Assembly (NCBI RefSeq): GCF_018835585.1
Contig: NZ_JAHGVE010000013.1
Span: forward strand, 1-64,000
From: Pelorhabdus rhamnosifermentans
Lineage (GTDB): Bacteria > Bacillota > Negativicutes > UMGS1260
Length of the DNA: 64,000 nt
Reading direction: 5' to 3'
Part shown: positions 36,470 through 43,934 of the stretch, one piece after another
Position numbering within the stretch: position 1 is the first letter of the stretch
Layout of the letters: each line of letters starts with the position of its first letter
Translations under genes and position numbers: made by a program
The notes under the pieces: model-generated
Databases searched by the model: none
Told to the model about the DNA's origin: nothing
What the model saw: the letters and a program-made list of their open reading frames with translations, nothing else

Positions 36470-37336
36470 ATGTCACTACGTTTTGTCATTGTTGATGATG
36501 ATATTAGTATTTGTAAAATTATTGCCCATATTATCAAAAAAAACAACTTGGGTCGAGTACTAGTTGAATGTAATGATGGCATGGCCGCGAAAGACATTAT
36601 TCAAGAAACAACTCCTGATATTGCTTTAGTTGATTTATTGTTGCCTGGTCAGGACGGTATTGAACTAATTAAGCAATTGAAAGAACTGCATAGTAAGACG
36701 TCCTTTATTATGATTTCTGAAAGTGATAGCCAATCGATGATTACGCAGGCTTATCAAAGTGGTATTGAGTTTTTTATTCATAAACCGATTAATGTCTTGG
36801 AGTTAGTATCTGTTGTGCAGAAAGTCCAAGAGACAAGAAAATTGAAGCAATTTATGACGATTGTCTCGAATACAACAGCGAAGTATTTAGCTGTTGATGG
36901 GGGCGAGAATCAAAGCGAGCCGGAAGTTCCCGAAAAAGGACGTGTAAATCGGGTTTTCTCCGATATTGGCATTATTGGTGAAGTCGGTGTGAAACATCTT
37001 TATCAAGCAATGAAATTGATCTATCCTTATGTACAAGCAGATAAATCTTATCAACTAAATGATATTTACTGTCAGTTAAGCGATCAAACAGGTAATGATG
37101 TAAAAACCATTGAACAACGTATTCGTCGGACCATTGCCAAAGGGCTGCATAACCTGGCAAATCTGGGACTGGATGATTTTTATAATGATAAATTTCAAAC
37201 TTGTAGTACGGCCTTGTTTGATTTTAAAGAAGTTCATACAGAAATGAATTTTATTTCTCAAAAGAGTTCTTATCGCGGCAAGATTAATGTGAAGAAATTT
37301 ATTGAAGGATTGTTGTTTTTAGTCCATGAAAATTAA
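36470..37336 (+). CDS. Response regulator with YcbB domain, GlnL-like
   Basis: A 288-residue regulator. The receiver domain has the acidic pair in VDDDIS (9-11), phospho-acceptor Asp55 in LVDLLLPGQDG and the Lys in FFIHKP. The C-terminal half (about 150-285) is the YcbB-type DNA-binding domain (GVKHLYQAMKLIYPY, TIEQRIRRTIAKGLHNLANLG). It is the partner of the upstream kinase. A perfect TTTTGT-N4-TTTTGT repeat, the site described for Bacillus GlnL, lies 40 bases past its stop and before the symporter gene. Confidence 0.88.
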   Translation: MSLRFVIVDDDISICKIIAHIIKKNNLGRVLVECNDGMAAKDIIQETTPDIALVDLLLPGQDGIELIKQLKELHSKTSFIMISESDSQSMITQAYQSGIEFFIHKPINVLELVSVVQKVQETRKLKQFMTIVSNTTAKYLAVDGGENQSEPEVPEKGRVNRVFSDIGIIGEVGVKHLYQAMKLIYPYVQADKSYQLNDIYCQLSDQTGNDVKTIEQRIRRTIAKGLHNLANLGLDDFYNDKFQTCSTALFDFKEVHTEMNFISQKSSYRGKINVKKFIEGLLFLVHEN

Positions 37337-37376
37337 GAAGATAGATGATTTATAATCTTTTGAAAAGAAAAAATCT

Positions 37377-37419
37377 TTTTGTATTTTTTTGTAGTCTCAC
37401 GTATGCCTATCTATATAAT
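37377..37419 (+). promoter_or_regulatory. GlnL-type direct repeat and promoter of the symporter gene
   Basis: TTTTGT (37377-37382), ATTT, TTTTGT (37387-37392) form an exact tandem repeat. TATAAT follows at 37414-37419, while the -35 region has no good match (GTAGTC at 17 bases). A weak -35 beside a tandem activator site is what an activated promoter looks like. The stretch is T-rich, so chance is possible. Confidence 0.6.
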
Positions 37420-37471
37420 AAGTGTGTGAATATATTTATAAGTACTTATTATATCGATAGGAGGATGTGTA

Positions 37472-38722
37472 ATGGCAACAAGCAAAAAAAAGATTGGTCT
37501 TACAACCAAAATTTTTCTCGGTCTCATTTTAGGTGCCTTGTTCGGAGCCATATTTCCACAATATGGTGAAGCAATTAAGCCGATAGGCGATATGTTTATT
37601 CGCATGATTAAAATGATTGTTGTACCGATTATTTTTAGCTGCTTAGTTATGGGGATTGCAGGTACTGGAGACTTTAAAAAATTAGGTCGTCTGGGTGCCA
37701 AAGCTATAATTTGGTTTGAAGGAGCCACGACAATCGCCTTGTTTCTTGGACTGGCTGTAGTTAATGTATTAAAGCCCGGCGTTGGTGTGAATGTCACTGC
37801 AAGTGATGCTACGGCTGTAACTGCGGCAGCTGGCAAACATATTGACATGGTGCAAATGCTTGTCAATATTGTGCCAACGAATATTGTGGATGCTATGGCG
37901 AGACAAGATATGTTGGCAATTATTTTATTTGCCTGCTTTTTTGGTGTAGCTGCGGCTTCCGTTGGATCTGCTGGCGAACCCATTGTTAAATTAGCGAGTT
38001 CTGTGGCTGAGGTTATGTTTAAGGTCACTCATTATGTTATGGAATTAGCACCTATCGGTGTTTTTGCTTTAATTGCTTTTACTGTAGCAAAATTCGGTAT
38101 TGGCATGTTGTTGCCCTTAGCGAAGCTGGTTGGTACGCTCTATTTCTCGATTATTTTGTTTATTGCAATTATGGTAGTTATCGCTTCTATGTTATGCAAA
38201 GTGAATTTTTTACATGTGCTGCGGGCTCTTAAAGACCCCCTCATCCTTGCTTATTCCACTGCAACAAGTGAAGCTGCTTTGCCTGTCGCCATGGAGAAAT
38301 TACAAAAATTCGGTATTCCAAAGCATATTGTTACTTTTGTATTGCCTACTGGCTATTCCTTTAATTTGGATGGTTCTACCTTATATAGTAGTTTGGCTGT
38401 TGTATTTATTGCCCAAATGTACAATATCGATTTTCCCATTGCAACTCAAATCCTTATGTGTCTTACATTAATGCTTTCGACGAAGGGCATTGCTGGTGTT
38501 CCGGGAGCCTCCATTATTGTTATTGCTGGTACTGCTACTGCTTTTGGCCTGCCAGTGGAAGGCGTGGCCATTATTCTTGGTGTGGACCGTATTATGGATA
38601 TGGCGCGGACTTTCTGTAATGTATTTGGCAATTGTATTGCTACTGTTGTTGTAGCTCGTTGGGAACATGAATTTTCTGATGAAGCTGTTCAGCTTGCTTA
38701 TACGCAAAGTTATTCGGATTGA
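37472..38722 (+). CDS. Dicarboxylate/amino acid:cation symporter (DAACS)
   Basis: A 416-residue transporter of the glutamate/aspartate/C4-dicarboxylate:H+ or Na+ symporter family (GltP/GltT/DctA). Eight transmembrane helices and two re-entrant loops are expected. Motifs include the serine-rich STATSEAALPVAMEKL, the NLDGSTLYSSLAVVF helix and GVPGASIIVIAGT. It sits behind the GlnK/GlnL-like pair and their presumed binding site, so an amino-acid substrate such as glutamate is likeliest. A strong AGGAGG site and a terminator bracket a single-gene unit. Confidence 0.9.
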   Translation: MATSKKKIGLTTKIFLGLILGALFGAIFPQYGEAIKPIGDMFIRMIKMIVVPIIFSCLVMGIAGTGDFKKLGRLGAKAIIWFEGATTIALFLGLAVVNVLKPGVGVNVTASDATAVTAAAGKHIDMVQMLVNIVPTNIVDAMARQDMLAIILFACFFGVAAASVGSAGEPIVKLASSVAEVMFKVTHYVMELAPIGVFALIAFTVAKFGIGMLLPLAKLVGTLYFSIILFIAIMVVIASMLCKVNFLHVLRALKDPLILAYSTATSEAALPVAMEKLQKFGIPKHIVTFVLPTGYSFNLDGSTLYSSLAVVFIAQMYNIDFPIATQILMCLTLMLSTKGIAGVPGASIIVIAGTATAFGLPVEGVAIILGVDRIMDMARTFCNVFGNCIATVVVARWEHEFSDEAVQLAYTQSYSD

Positions 38723-38743
38723 TTACGAGCTTTCGGTAAGAAT

Positions 38744-38788
38744 AAAAGACTTTTGGCCCAAGTTTAGGGTCAAAGGTCTTTTGTTTTA
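38744..38788 (+). terminator. Terminator after the symporter gene
   Basis: AAAAGACTTTTGGCCC and GGGTCAAAGGTCTTTT pair over 16 positions with a mismatch and a wobble, 7-nt loop, then TTTTATT. Confidence 0.8.
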
Positions 38789-38807
38789 TTATTTTTTAGT
38801 CTAAATT

Positions 38808-38836
38808 TTGCGTAACCAAACTCTCGTATATATAAT
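38808..38836 (+). promoter_or_regulatory. Promoter of the RND efflux operon
   Basis: TTGCGT (38808-38813), 17 bases, TATAAT (38831-38836). Transcription would begin near 38843, leaving a leader of about 145 bases before the adaptor gene. Confidence 0.7.
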
Positions 38837-38913
38837 AAAAACATCATGTAATTTTAACTCTGGTTATTCTACTAGGTTTTTTTATCATTCTTTTGTCACA
38901 TTTAGGAGTCATA

Positions 38914-38973
38914 ATGAAAAAAGAAAAAATCGTGTGGCTAATAGAGCACAATGAATGCGGAGCAGATATTTGA
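38914..38973 (+). CDS. Possible 19-residue leader peptide before the efflux operon
   Basis: A short frame MKKEKIVWLIEHNECGADI in the leader has a proper AGGAG site five bases before its ATG and ends 15 bases before the adaptor ATG. It could be a translated leader peptide affecting efflux gene expression, or the leftover N-terminus of a lost regulator. Coding is not proven. Confidence 0.35.
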   Translation: MKKEKIVWLIEHNECGADI

Positions 38974-38988
38974 AAGGGGATTGGCTTG

Positions 38989-40257
38989 ATGAATCGCGGA
39001 CGTTGGAAAAGTGAGCTAGGTAAGAAAAAAATGGTAATGGCTGTCATAACAGTTCTTGTTTGCTTAGGAGCAATCTTGGCTGTTAAAATGCATAATAGTA
39101 CAGCTACAAAGGCAAATTCGACTAAATTGCAGACAACAGTCGATGTTTTGTCTGTACCGCGTACAGGACTCATCAAGCGCGTATCTCTTACTGGTCAAAC
39201 GGTTCCGCAGGCTCAAGTCGATATTGCGGCCAAATATCAAGGCAAAGTGACGGCTGTTTATGCGGAACTTGGGCAGGCGGTGGAAGCAGGACAAGTTCTT
39301 GTGGTACAGGATACAGGGGATGCCGATATCTCTATCAGGCAAAATCAGGCGGCTTATCAGCAGGCTGCGGCTGATTCGACTACAAGTGGTGTTTCCTTTC
39401 AGTCCAATTATGATCGGGCGCAAGCGGATTACCGTAAGGCATTAGCAGATAACCAGCGGTATCAAAGTCTGTATGCGCAAGGCGCTATTTCTCGTGAAGC
39501 TCTTGATGCCAATCAACAGGCGTTAGCGGATGCTCAGGCTAGTTTAGATGCTGTGGCTAATCAAATGAATGCTGGTGTGGCTTCTTCCATTCAATCGGCT
39601 CAGGCTGCGGCAGCTAAGGCTCAGCAAGGCATTTATGCCATGGAAAAACAACGTAATGATTTGGTGTTGTCCGCACCAAGGTCAGGCATTATCGGCTACC
39701 GCCAAGTGGAAGTAGGGTCGATGGTAGCGGCAGGAACGAAATTACTGTCTATTGTTGATAATAGTAATATTTATGTGGACTGCCAGGTAGCTGAACAAGA
39801 CTTGGGTGTGTTGGCGCTTGGCATGGATGTTGCTGTGCAGATTGAATCGTTAGGTAAAACAGTACAAGGTAAAGTGATTTACATAAGTCCGGCCAGTGAT
39901 TCGCAAAACCAGTCTTTTTCCCTTCGAATTCAACTCAATAATCCGGATGGGACCATTAAAAGCGGAATGTTTGCCAAAGCCGTTATACAAGCAGTGTTAC
40001 GACCCGATACAATTGTTGTGCCTAAAGCAGGGGTACTTGAGAAGAACGGAAGTACGTATGTGTTTGTGATCAACGGACAAAATGAAGTGGAACAACGGAG
40101 TGTTCAAGTAGGTGCAAGAGGTGATCAAAATGTAGAAATTTTGGCTGGTCTCCAGGAAGGGGAACAAATTGCGGTGAGTAATTTAGCCCGCTTGCGGGAT
40201 AAACTGGTCATTGTGCCTAATATGATCACGTTCGATAGCAGGGGTGACAGTCAGTGA
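38989..40257 (+). CDS. RND efflux periplasmic adaptor (membrane fusion protein)
   Basis: A 422-residue adaptor linking an inner-membrane RND pump to an outer-membrane channel. One N-terminal transmembrane anchor (VMAVITVLVCLGAILAV) is followed by a lipoyl half (VSLTGQTVPQAQVDIAAKYQ), a coiled-coil hairpin of about 100 residues (DRAQADYRKALADNQRYQSL), the second lipoyl half (LSAPRSGIIGYRQVEVGSMV) and beta-barrel/MP domains. ATG 38989 follows GAAAGGGGA; a TTG precedes it. The stop overlaps the pump gene's GTG. No outer-membrane TolC-type gene is in the window after the pump. Confidence 0.93.
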   Translation: MNRGRWKSELGKKKMVMAVITVLVCLGAILAVKMHNSTATKANSTKLQTTVDVLSVPRTGLIKRVSLTGQTVPQAQVDIAAKYQGKVTAVYAELGQAVEAGQVLVVQDTGDADISIRQNQAAYQQAAADSTTSGVSFQSNYDRAQADYRKALADNQRYQSLYAQGAISREALDANQQALADAQASLDAVANQMNAGVASSIQSAQAAAAKAQQGIYAMEKQRNDLVLSAPRSGIIGYRQVEVGSMVAAGTKLLSIVDNSNIYVDCQVAEQDLGVLALGMDVAVQIESLGKTVQGKVIYISPASDSQNQSFSLRIQLNNPDGTIKSGMFAKAVIQAVLRPDTIVVPKAGVLEKNGSTYVFVINGQNEVEQRSVQVGARGDQNVEILAGLQEGEQIAVSNLARLRDKLVIVPNMITFDSRGDSQ

Positions 40258-43200
40258 ATATAACCCGGTTTTCCATTCAGCGCCCGGTAGGCATTGCCAT
40301 GATTGTCCTATTCTTTGTTGTCCTTGGTTTATTTAGTTTTTATCGTATTGGGGTAGAATTATTGCCTGCTGTTAATACCCCTATTGTAACAGTCAGTGTG
40401 TCTTATCCTGGTGCGGGCACTGAACAAATTGAACAAGATGTTATTAAACCATTGGAAAATTCTTTGTCATCCTTGTCGAATTTAAAACATATGACATCTA
40501 TGGCTCGTCCAGAAAAGGCACAAATTATTCTGGAATTCGAATTTTGGGCGAATGCCGATTCTGCTTCTATTGATGCGACAAAGTATGTGGATGCCGTACG
40601 GAGTAAATTGCCGACAGGCATTCAAGAGCCTGTTGTTATTAAACGTGATATTAATGCTCTGCCTATCATGCAAATTTCTGTTTTGGCTGATAAACCACTT
40701 GCTGATGTCTATACACTGGCTAATGACGTGTTTGTGGAGCGCTTACAGCGAGCCGGTGGTGTATCGGATGTGACGCTTGATGGTGGACGCGACAAGGAAG
40801 TGGCTGTTGAGGTTGATAAAGACAAACTCGCCTTTTTTAATATTTCATTAGATCAAATTATTAATCGTATTGAGCAAGAAAATGTCCTGACACCAGCTGG
40901 ATCGGTTTTTACAGACAAGCGTGAAACGAATGTGCGCCTTCTTGCCCAGTATGCTTCACCAGAAGAGCTTGCTTCTATTCATGTGAATAATGCCGCAGGG
41001 GCCAGTATTCCGCTCAGCAGTTTGGCGATAGTAAAAGAACAGGATCAGCGTGTTACGCGTTATGCGCGGACAAATGGACAGGATGTTGTTTCACTGACGA
41101 TTTATAAAAATAGTGACGCCAATTTAGTGGATACGGTTAAAACAGCGAAAAAGCAGTTGGAAAGCTTGCGCGCTGAGTATCCGGATTACCATTTCGTTAC
41201 GGTAACAGATGCGTCTCAGTATGTTCAGGATTCATTAAATAACACCTTAGAAGCTTTGATTGAAGGTCTCTGTACAACAAGCCTCGTGTTATATCTTTTT
41301 TTACGGGGCTGGCGATCTACTGTGGCGGTTTTGGTGGCCATTCCGACTTCACTCATCTCAACCTTCTTTGCTATGTATGTAGCTGGATTTACCTTTAACA
41401 TGATGTCTCTTATGGGTATGTCTCTTTGTATAGGTATCCTTGTCGATGATTCGATTGTTGTGCTGGAAAATATTCATCGCCATATGCGTATGGGCAAGCC
41501 GCCGCGCGTGGCCGCGGAAGAAGGGCGAACAGAAATAGGTATGGCTGCCATTGCCATTACCTTATGTGACGTTGTCGTCTTTATGCCAATTGCTTTTATG
41601 ACCGGCATGACAGGACAATATTTTCGTCAATTTGGCTTAACCATTGTATTTGCTACGCTTTTTTCTATGTTTGTGTCTTTTACCTTGACGCCGATGTTGG
41701 CTTCCCGGCTGTTTAAAAACGGCATTCAAGAGCCTGAAGGGAAAATCTGGGATCTTATGTCGCGATTTGAGGCAGGGGCCATCGCAAAATATGAAAAATT
41801 GCTGCGTTGGAGTCTTGGTCATGGCGGGAAACTTGTTGCCGGTGTTTTGATTATCTTTGTAGGTGCTGTGGCGCTTGTTCCGCTTGGCATTATTGGTGCG
41901 GAATATATGCCAAATACTGATGAAGGAAGCTTCCGCATTAATATTCAAATGCCCGTAGGGACCAATATTGATGAAACAAATCGGTCGGTGAGGGAAGTTG
42001 AGGACTTTCTTTCTACGATTCCGGAGGTTACTAATTATTTATCCAGTGTATCGACTTACACTGGTGGTGTGACAGTTCAAATGGTGGATCGCAAGGAGCG
42101 CAGTCGCAGTGTTTGGCAGGTGACTGATGAGGTGCGGCAAGCGCTGAAAGGGACTTTGCCGACAGCTATTGTTCAAGTTAGTGAGACGCAATCCTCTGTT
42201 GCGGGTGTATCAGGCGGCGCCGGAAGTGGCGGACCTAATACAGCGCCAGTACAGATTGAATTGCAGGGGATGAATTTGGATACTTTGGCTAAAGCCTCTT
42301 ATGCTGTGCAGGATACCTTAGCGAAAGTGCCTGGTGTTAAAGATATTCGCAGTTCCTATACGGAGGGGATGCCTGAACTTCGATTGTATGTAGATCGGGA
42401 AAAACTGAAATTTTATAACACAACAGTCAATAATGTCAATAATGTATTTAATGCGGCTATTGCCGGCGGGTTAGCTGGCTATTATACGAATGATCCTACA
42501 AATGACGGTCAAGATACAGATATTTATGTGCGGCTTAAGGATAGTGATGGCTATAAGGCTTCGGATATACGTTCTATCCCGGTGTTGACGAATAGTAAGA
42601 ATTTAGTGAAGCTGGGTGATATTGCTACTGTTAAAGATGATCTAGGGCCTGTCATGCTGCGACGTGTTGATAAGCAAGAGTCAATTAATATTTCGGCAAA
42701 TATTACAGATCGACCATTGCAGGAAGTACTGAACGATATTAAAAAGAATATCAATCCGAAAGACCTTGGGAAAGGTGTTACTTACCGCTTTACAGGCCAA
42801 GCAGATAATATGCATGATACCTTTTTGGAGATGGCCCAGGCTTTGGGATTATCCCTTATCCTGGTGTATATGTTGCTCGCTATTCTCTATGAATCTGTTT
42901 CTACTCCTGTTATTCGGATGTTTTCTTTGCCACTCGGTATTATCGGTTCACTTGTTTTTTTGGCTCTGACACGTAATACCATTAATCTTTATTCTCTTAT
43001 TGGTTTTTTAGTAATGGATGGGTTGGTGGCAAAAAATGGCACGCTGTTGCTTGACTATACCTTGACACTTATGGAACAAGGGATGAGCGCTTACGACGCC
43101 ATTATTGAAGCAGGAAAAACGCGGCTCAAGCCAATTTTTATGACGACCCTGACGATGATTGTCGGGATGCTGCCAACAGCTCTAGCCATGACAGCTGGTT

Positions 43201-43373
43201 CGGAAACAAGGGTGAGTATGGCCTGGGTGCTTATTGGGGGACTCATTACTTCGACCTTTTTCACCTTGATTATTACACCGATTGCCTTTTTGTTTTTCGA
43301 AAAACATCCCGTTCGCAGTTGGTTTAAAGGAACGACATGGATTCAATGGGCTAAAACAAAATCTAGTAAATAA
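40254..43373 (+). CDS. RND family multidrug efflux transporter (HAE1-like)
   Basis: A 1039-residue proton-driven efflux pump of the AcrB type. Twelve transmembrane helices are arranged 1+5 twice, with two large periplasmic loops (about 35-335 and 560-860). It starts RFSIQRPVGIAMIVLFF. The proton-relay pair is in GILVDDSIVVLENIHRH, followed by MTGMTGQYFRQFGLTIVFA. In the second half, DGLVAKNGTLLLDY and GKTRLKPIFMTTLTMIVGMLPT are typical. It starts at GTG in a GTGA overlap with the adaptor. The substrate is unknown, though the copper module starts immediately after its terminator. Confidence 0.94.
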   Translation: MNITRFSIQRPVGIAMIVLFFVVLGLFSFYRIGVELLPAVNTPIVTVSVSYPGAGTEQIEQDVIKPLENSLSSLSNLKHMTSMARPEKAQIILEFEFWANADSASIDATKYVDAVRSKLPTGIQEPVVIKRDINALPIMQISVLADKPLADVYTLANDVFVERLQRAGGVSDVTLDGGRDKEVAVEVDKDKLAFFNISLDQIINRIEQENVLTPAGSVFTDKRETNVRLLAQYASPEELASIHVNNAAGASIPLSSLAIVKEQDQRVTRYARTNGQDVVSLTIYKNSDANLVDTVKTAKKQLESLRAEYPDYHFVTVTDASQYVQDSLNNTLEALIEGLCTTSLVLYLFLRGWRSTVAVLVAIPTSLISTFFAMYVAGFTFNMMSLMGMSLCIGILVDDSIVVLENIHRHMRMGKPPRVAAEEGRTEIGMAAIAITLCDVVVFMPIAFMTGMTGQYFRQFGLTIVFATLFSMFVSFTLTPMLASRLFKNGIQEPEGKIWDLMSRFEAGAIAKYEKLLRWSLGHGGKLVAGVLIIFVGAVALVPLGIIGAEYMPNTDEGSFRINIQMPVGTNIDETNRSVREVEDFLSTIPEVTNYLSSVSTYTGGVTVQMVDRKERSRSVWQVTDEVRQALKGTLPTAIVQVSETQSSVAGVSGGAGSGGPNTAPVQIELQGMNLDTLAKASYAVQDTLAKVPGVKDIRSSYTEGMPELRLYVDREKLKFYNTTVNNVNNVFNAAIAGGLAGYYTNDPTNDGQDTDIYVRLKDSDGYKASDIRSIPVLTNSKNLVKLGDIATVKDDLGPVMLRRVDKQESINISANITDRPLQEVLNDIKKNINPKDLGKGVTYRFTGQADNMHDTFLEMAQALGLSLILVYMLLAILYESVSTPVIRMFSLPLGIIGSLVFLALTRNTINLYSLIGFLVMDGLVAKNGTLLLDYTLTLMEQGMSAYDAIIEAGKTRLKPIFMTTLTMIVGMLPTALAMTAGSETRVSMAWVLIGGLITSTFFTLIITPIAFLFFEKHPVRSWFKGTTWIQWAKTKSSK

Positions 43374-43386
43374 ATGAGCGGGAAGA

Positions 43387-43429
43387 GCCTCCTATGGTAG
43401 CTTTTATACTACCATAGGAGGCCTTTTTT
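43387..43429 (+). terminator. Terminator of the RND operon
   Basis: GCCTCCTATGGTAG and CTACCATAGGAGGC form a perfect 14-bp stem with an 8-nt loop, followed by CTTTTTT. Confidence 0.93.
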
Positions 43430-43440
43430 AATGCGCTCTA

Positions 43441-43471
43441 CTTGATTTTTGCTTATTGTAATACGATTTCT
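43441..43471 (+). repeat. Copy 1 of a 31-nt dispersed element
   Basis: This stretch matches 50641-50671 at 26 of 31 positions, including the last 14 bases GTAATACGATTTCT without change. It lies 11 bases past a terminator, as does the other copy. It is not coding. Confidence 0.55.
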
Positions 43472-43497
43472 TGCAGGAGCCTATTAGACTATTTTAT

Positions 43498-43526
43498 TAC
43501 TACAAATCGCACGGCGATTTGTAGTA
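43498..43526 (+). repeat. 13-bp perfect inverted repeat abutting the csoR promoter
   Basis: TACTACAAATCGC and GCGATTTGTAGTA are exact reverse complements separated by ACG. The right arm ends one base before the -35 box of csoR. It lacks a T tract, so it looks like an operator, distinct from the CsoR site downstream. Confidence 0.75.
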
Positions 43527-43555
43527 TTGACGAAATGAAAATATCGTCTTATACT
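43527..43555 (+). promoter_or_regulatory. Promoter of csoR-copA
   Basis: TTGACG (43527-43532), 17 bases, TATACT (43550-43555). The start would be near 43562, right at the CsoR-type operator. Confidence 0.85.
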
Positions 43556-43564
43556 TAAATTAAA

Positions 43565-43584
43565 TACTGTACCGGGGTATAGTA
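43565..43584 (+). promoter_or_regulatory. CsoR-type copper operator
   Basis: TACTGTACC-GG-GGTATAGTA is an inverted repeat with a single mismatch and a G/C-rich centre in an AT-rich region, the form of known CsoR sites. It lies between the -10 and the csoR start, where bound repressor would block transcription until Cu(I) binds. Confidence 0.8.
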
Positions 43585-43599
43585 AAAGGAGGCAATCAC

Positions 43600-43869
43600 G
43601 TGTTAGTAGAAAAAGAACAAATCGAGCTAAGAAAGCGATTAAAAAAAGTGGCGGGCCAGATTAACGGGATTGATAAAATGATTGATGAGGGTCGTTATTG
43701 TATTGATATTATTCAGCAAATTTTAGCGGCGAAAGCGGCCTTAAATAAGGTGGCACTCATGATTGTGGAGAGTCATGCGAAAAGTTGTGTCGTCAGGGCC
43801 GTTAAAGAAGATCATGGTGACGAAAGTATTGATGAATTAATGAATGTTTTGAGACAATTTAATAAATAA
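43600..43869 (+). CDS. csoR: CsoR family copper-sensing repressor
   Basis: An 89-residue all-helical repressor. Cys34 (GRYCIDII), His59 and Cys63 (ESHAKSC) give the Cys-His-Cys set that binds Cu(I) in CsoR, rather than the patterns of formaldehyde or nickel relatives. It starts with GTG behind AAAGGAGG. It controls itself and copA 65 bases downstream through the operator at 43565. Confidence 0.93.
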   Translation: MLVEKEQIELRKRLKKVAGQINGIDKMIDEGRYCIDIIQQILAAKAALNKVALMIVESHAKSCVVRAVKEDHGDESIDELMNVLRQFNK

Positions 43870-43934
43870 TGATGAAAGACTTACTTGATCAAGTAGCTTG
43901 AAAGGGCAATATTTTTCGAGAAAAGGATGTGATC

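Noticed and set aside
37411-38028. Long minus-strand frame opposite the symporter gene
   Set aside because: It mirrors the codon pattern of a clear transporter gene and has no start signal or family motif.
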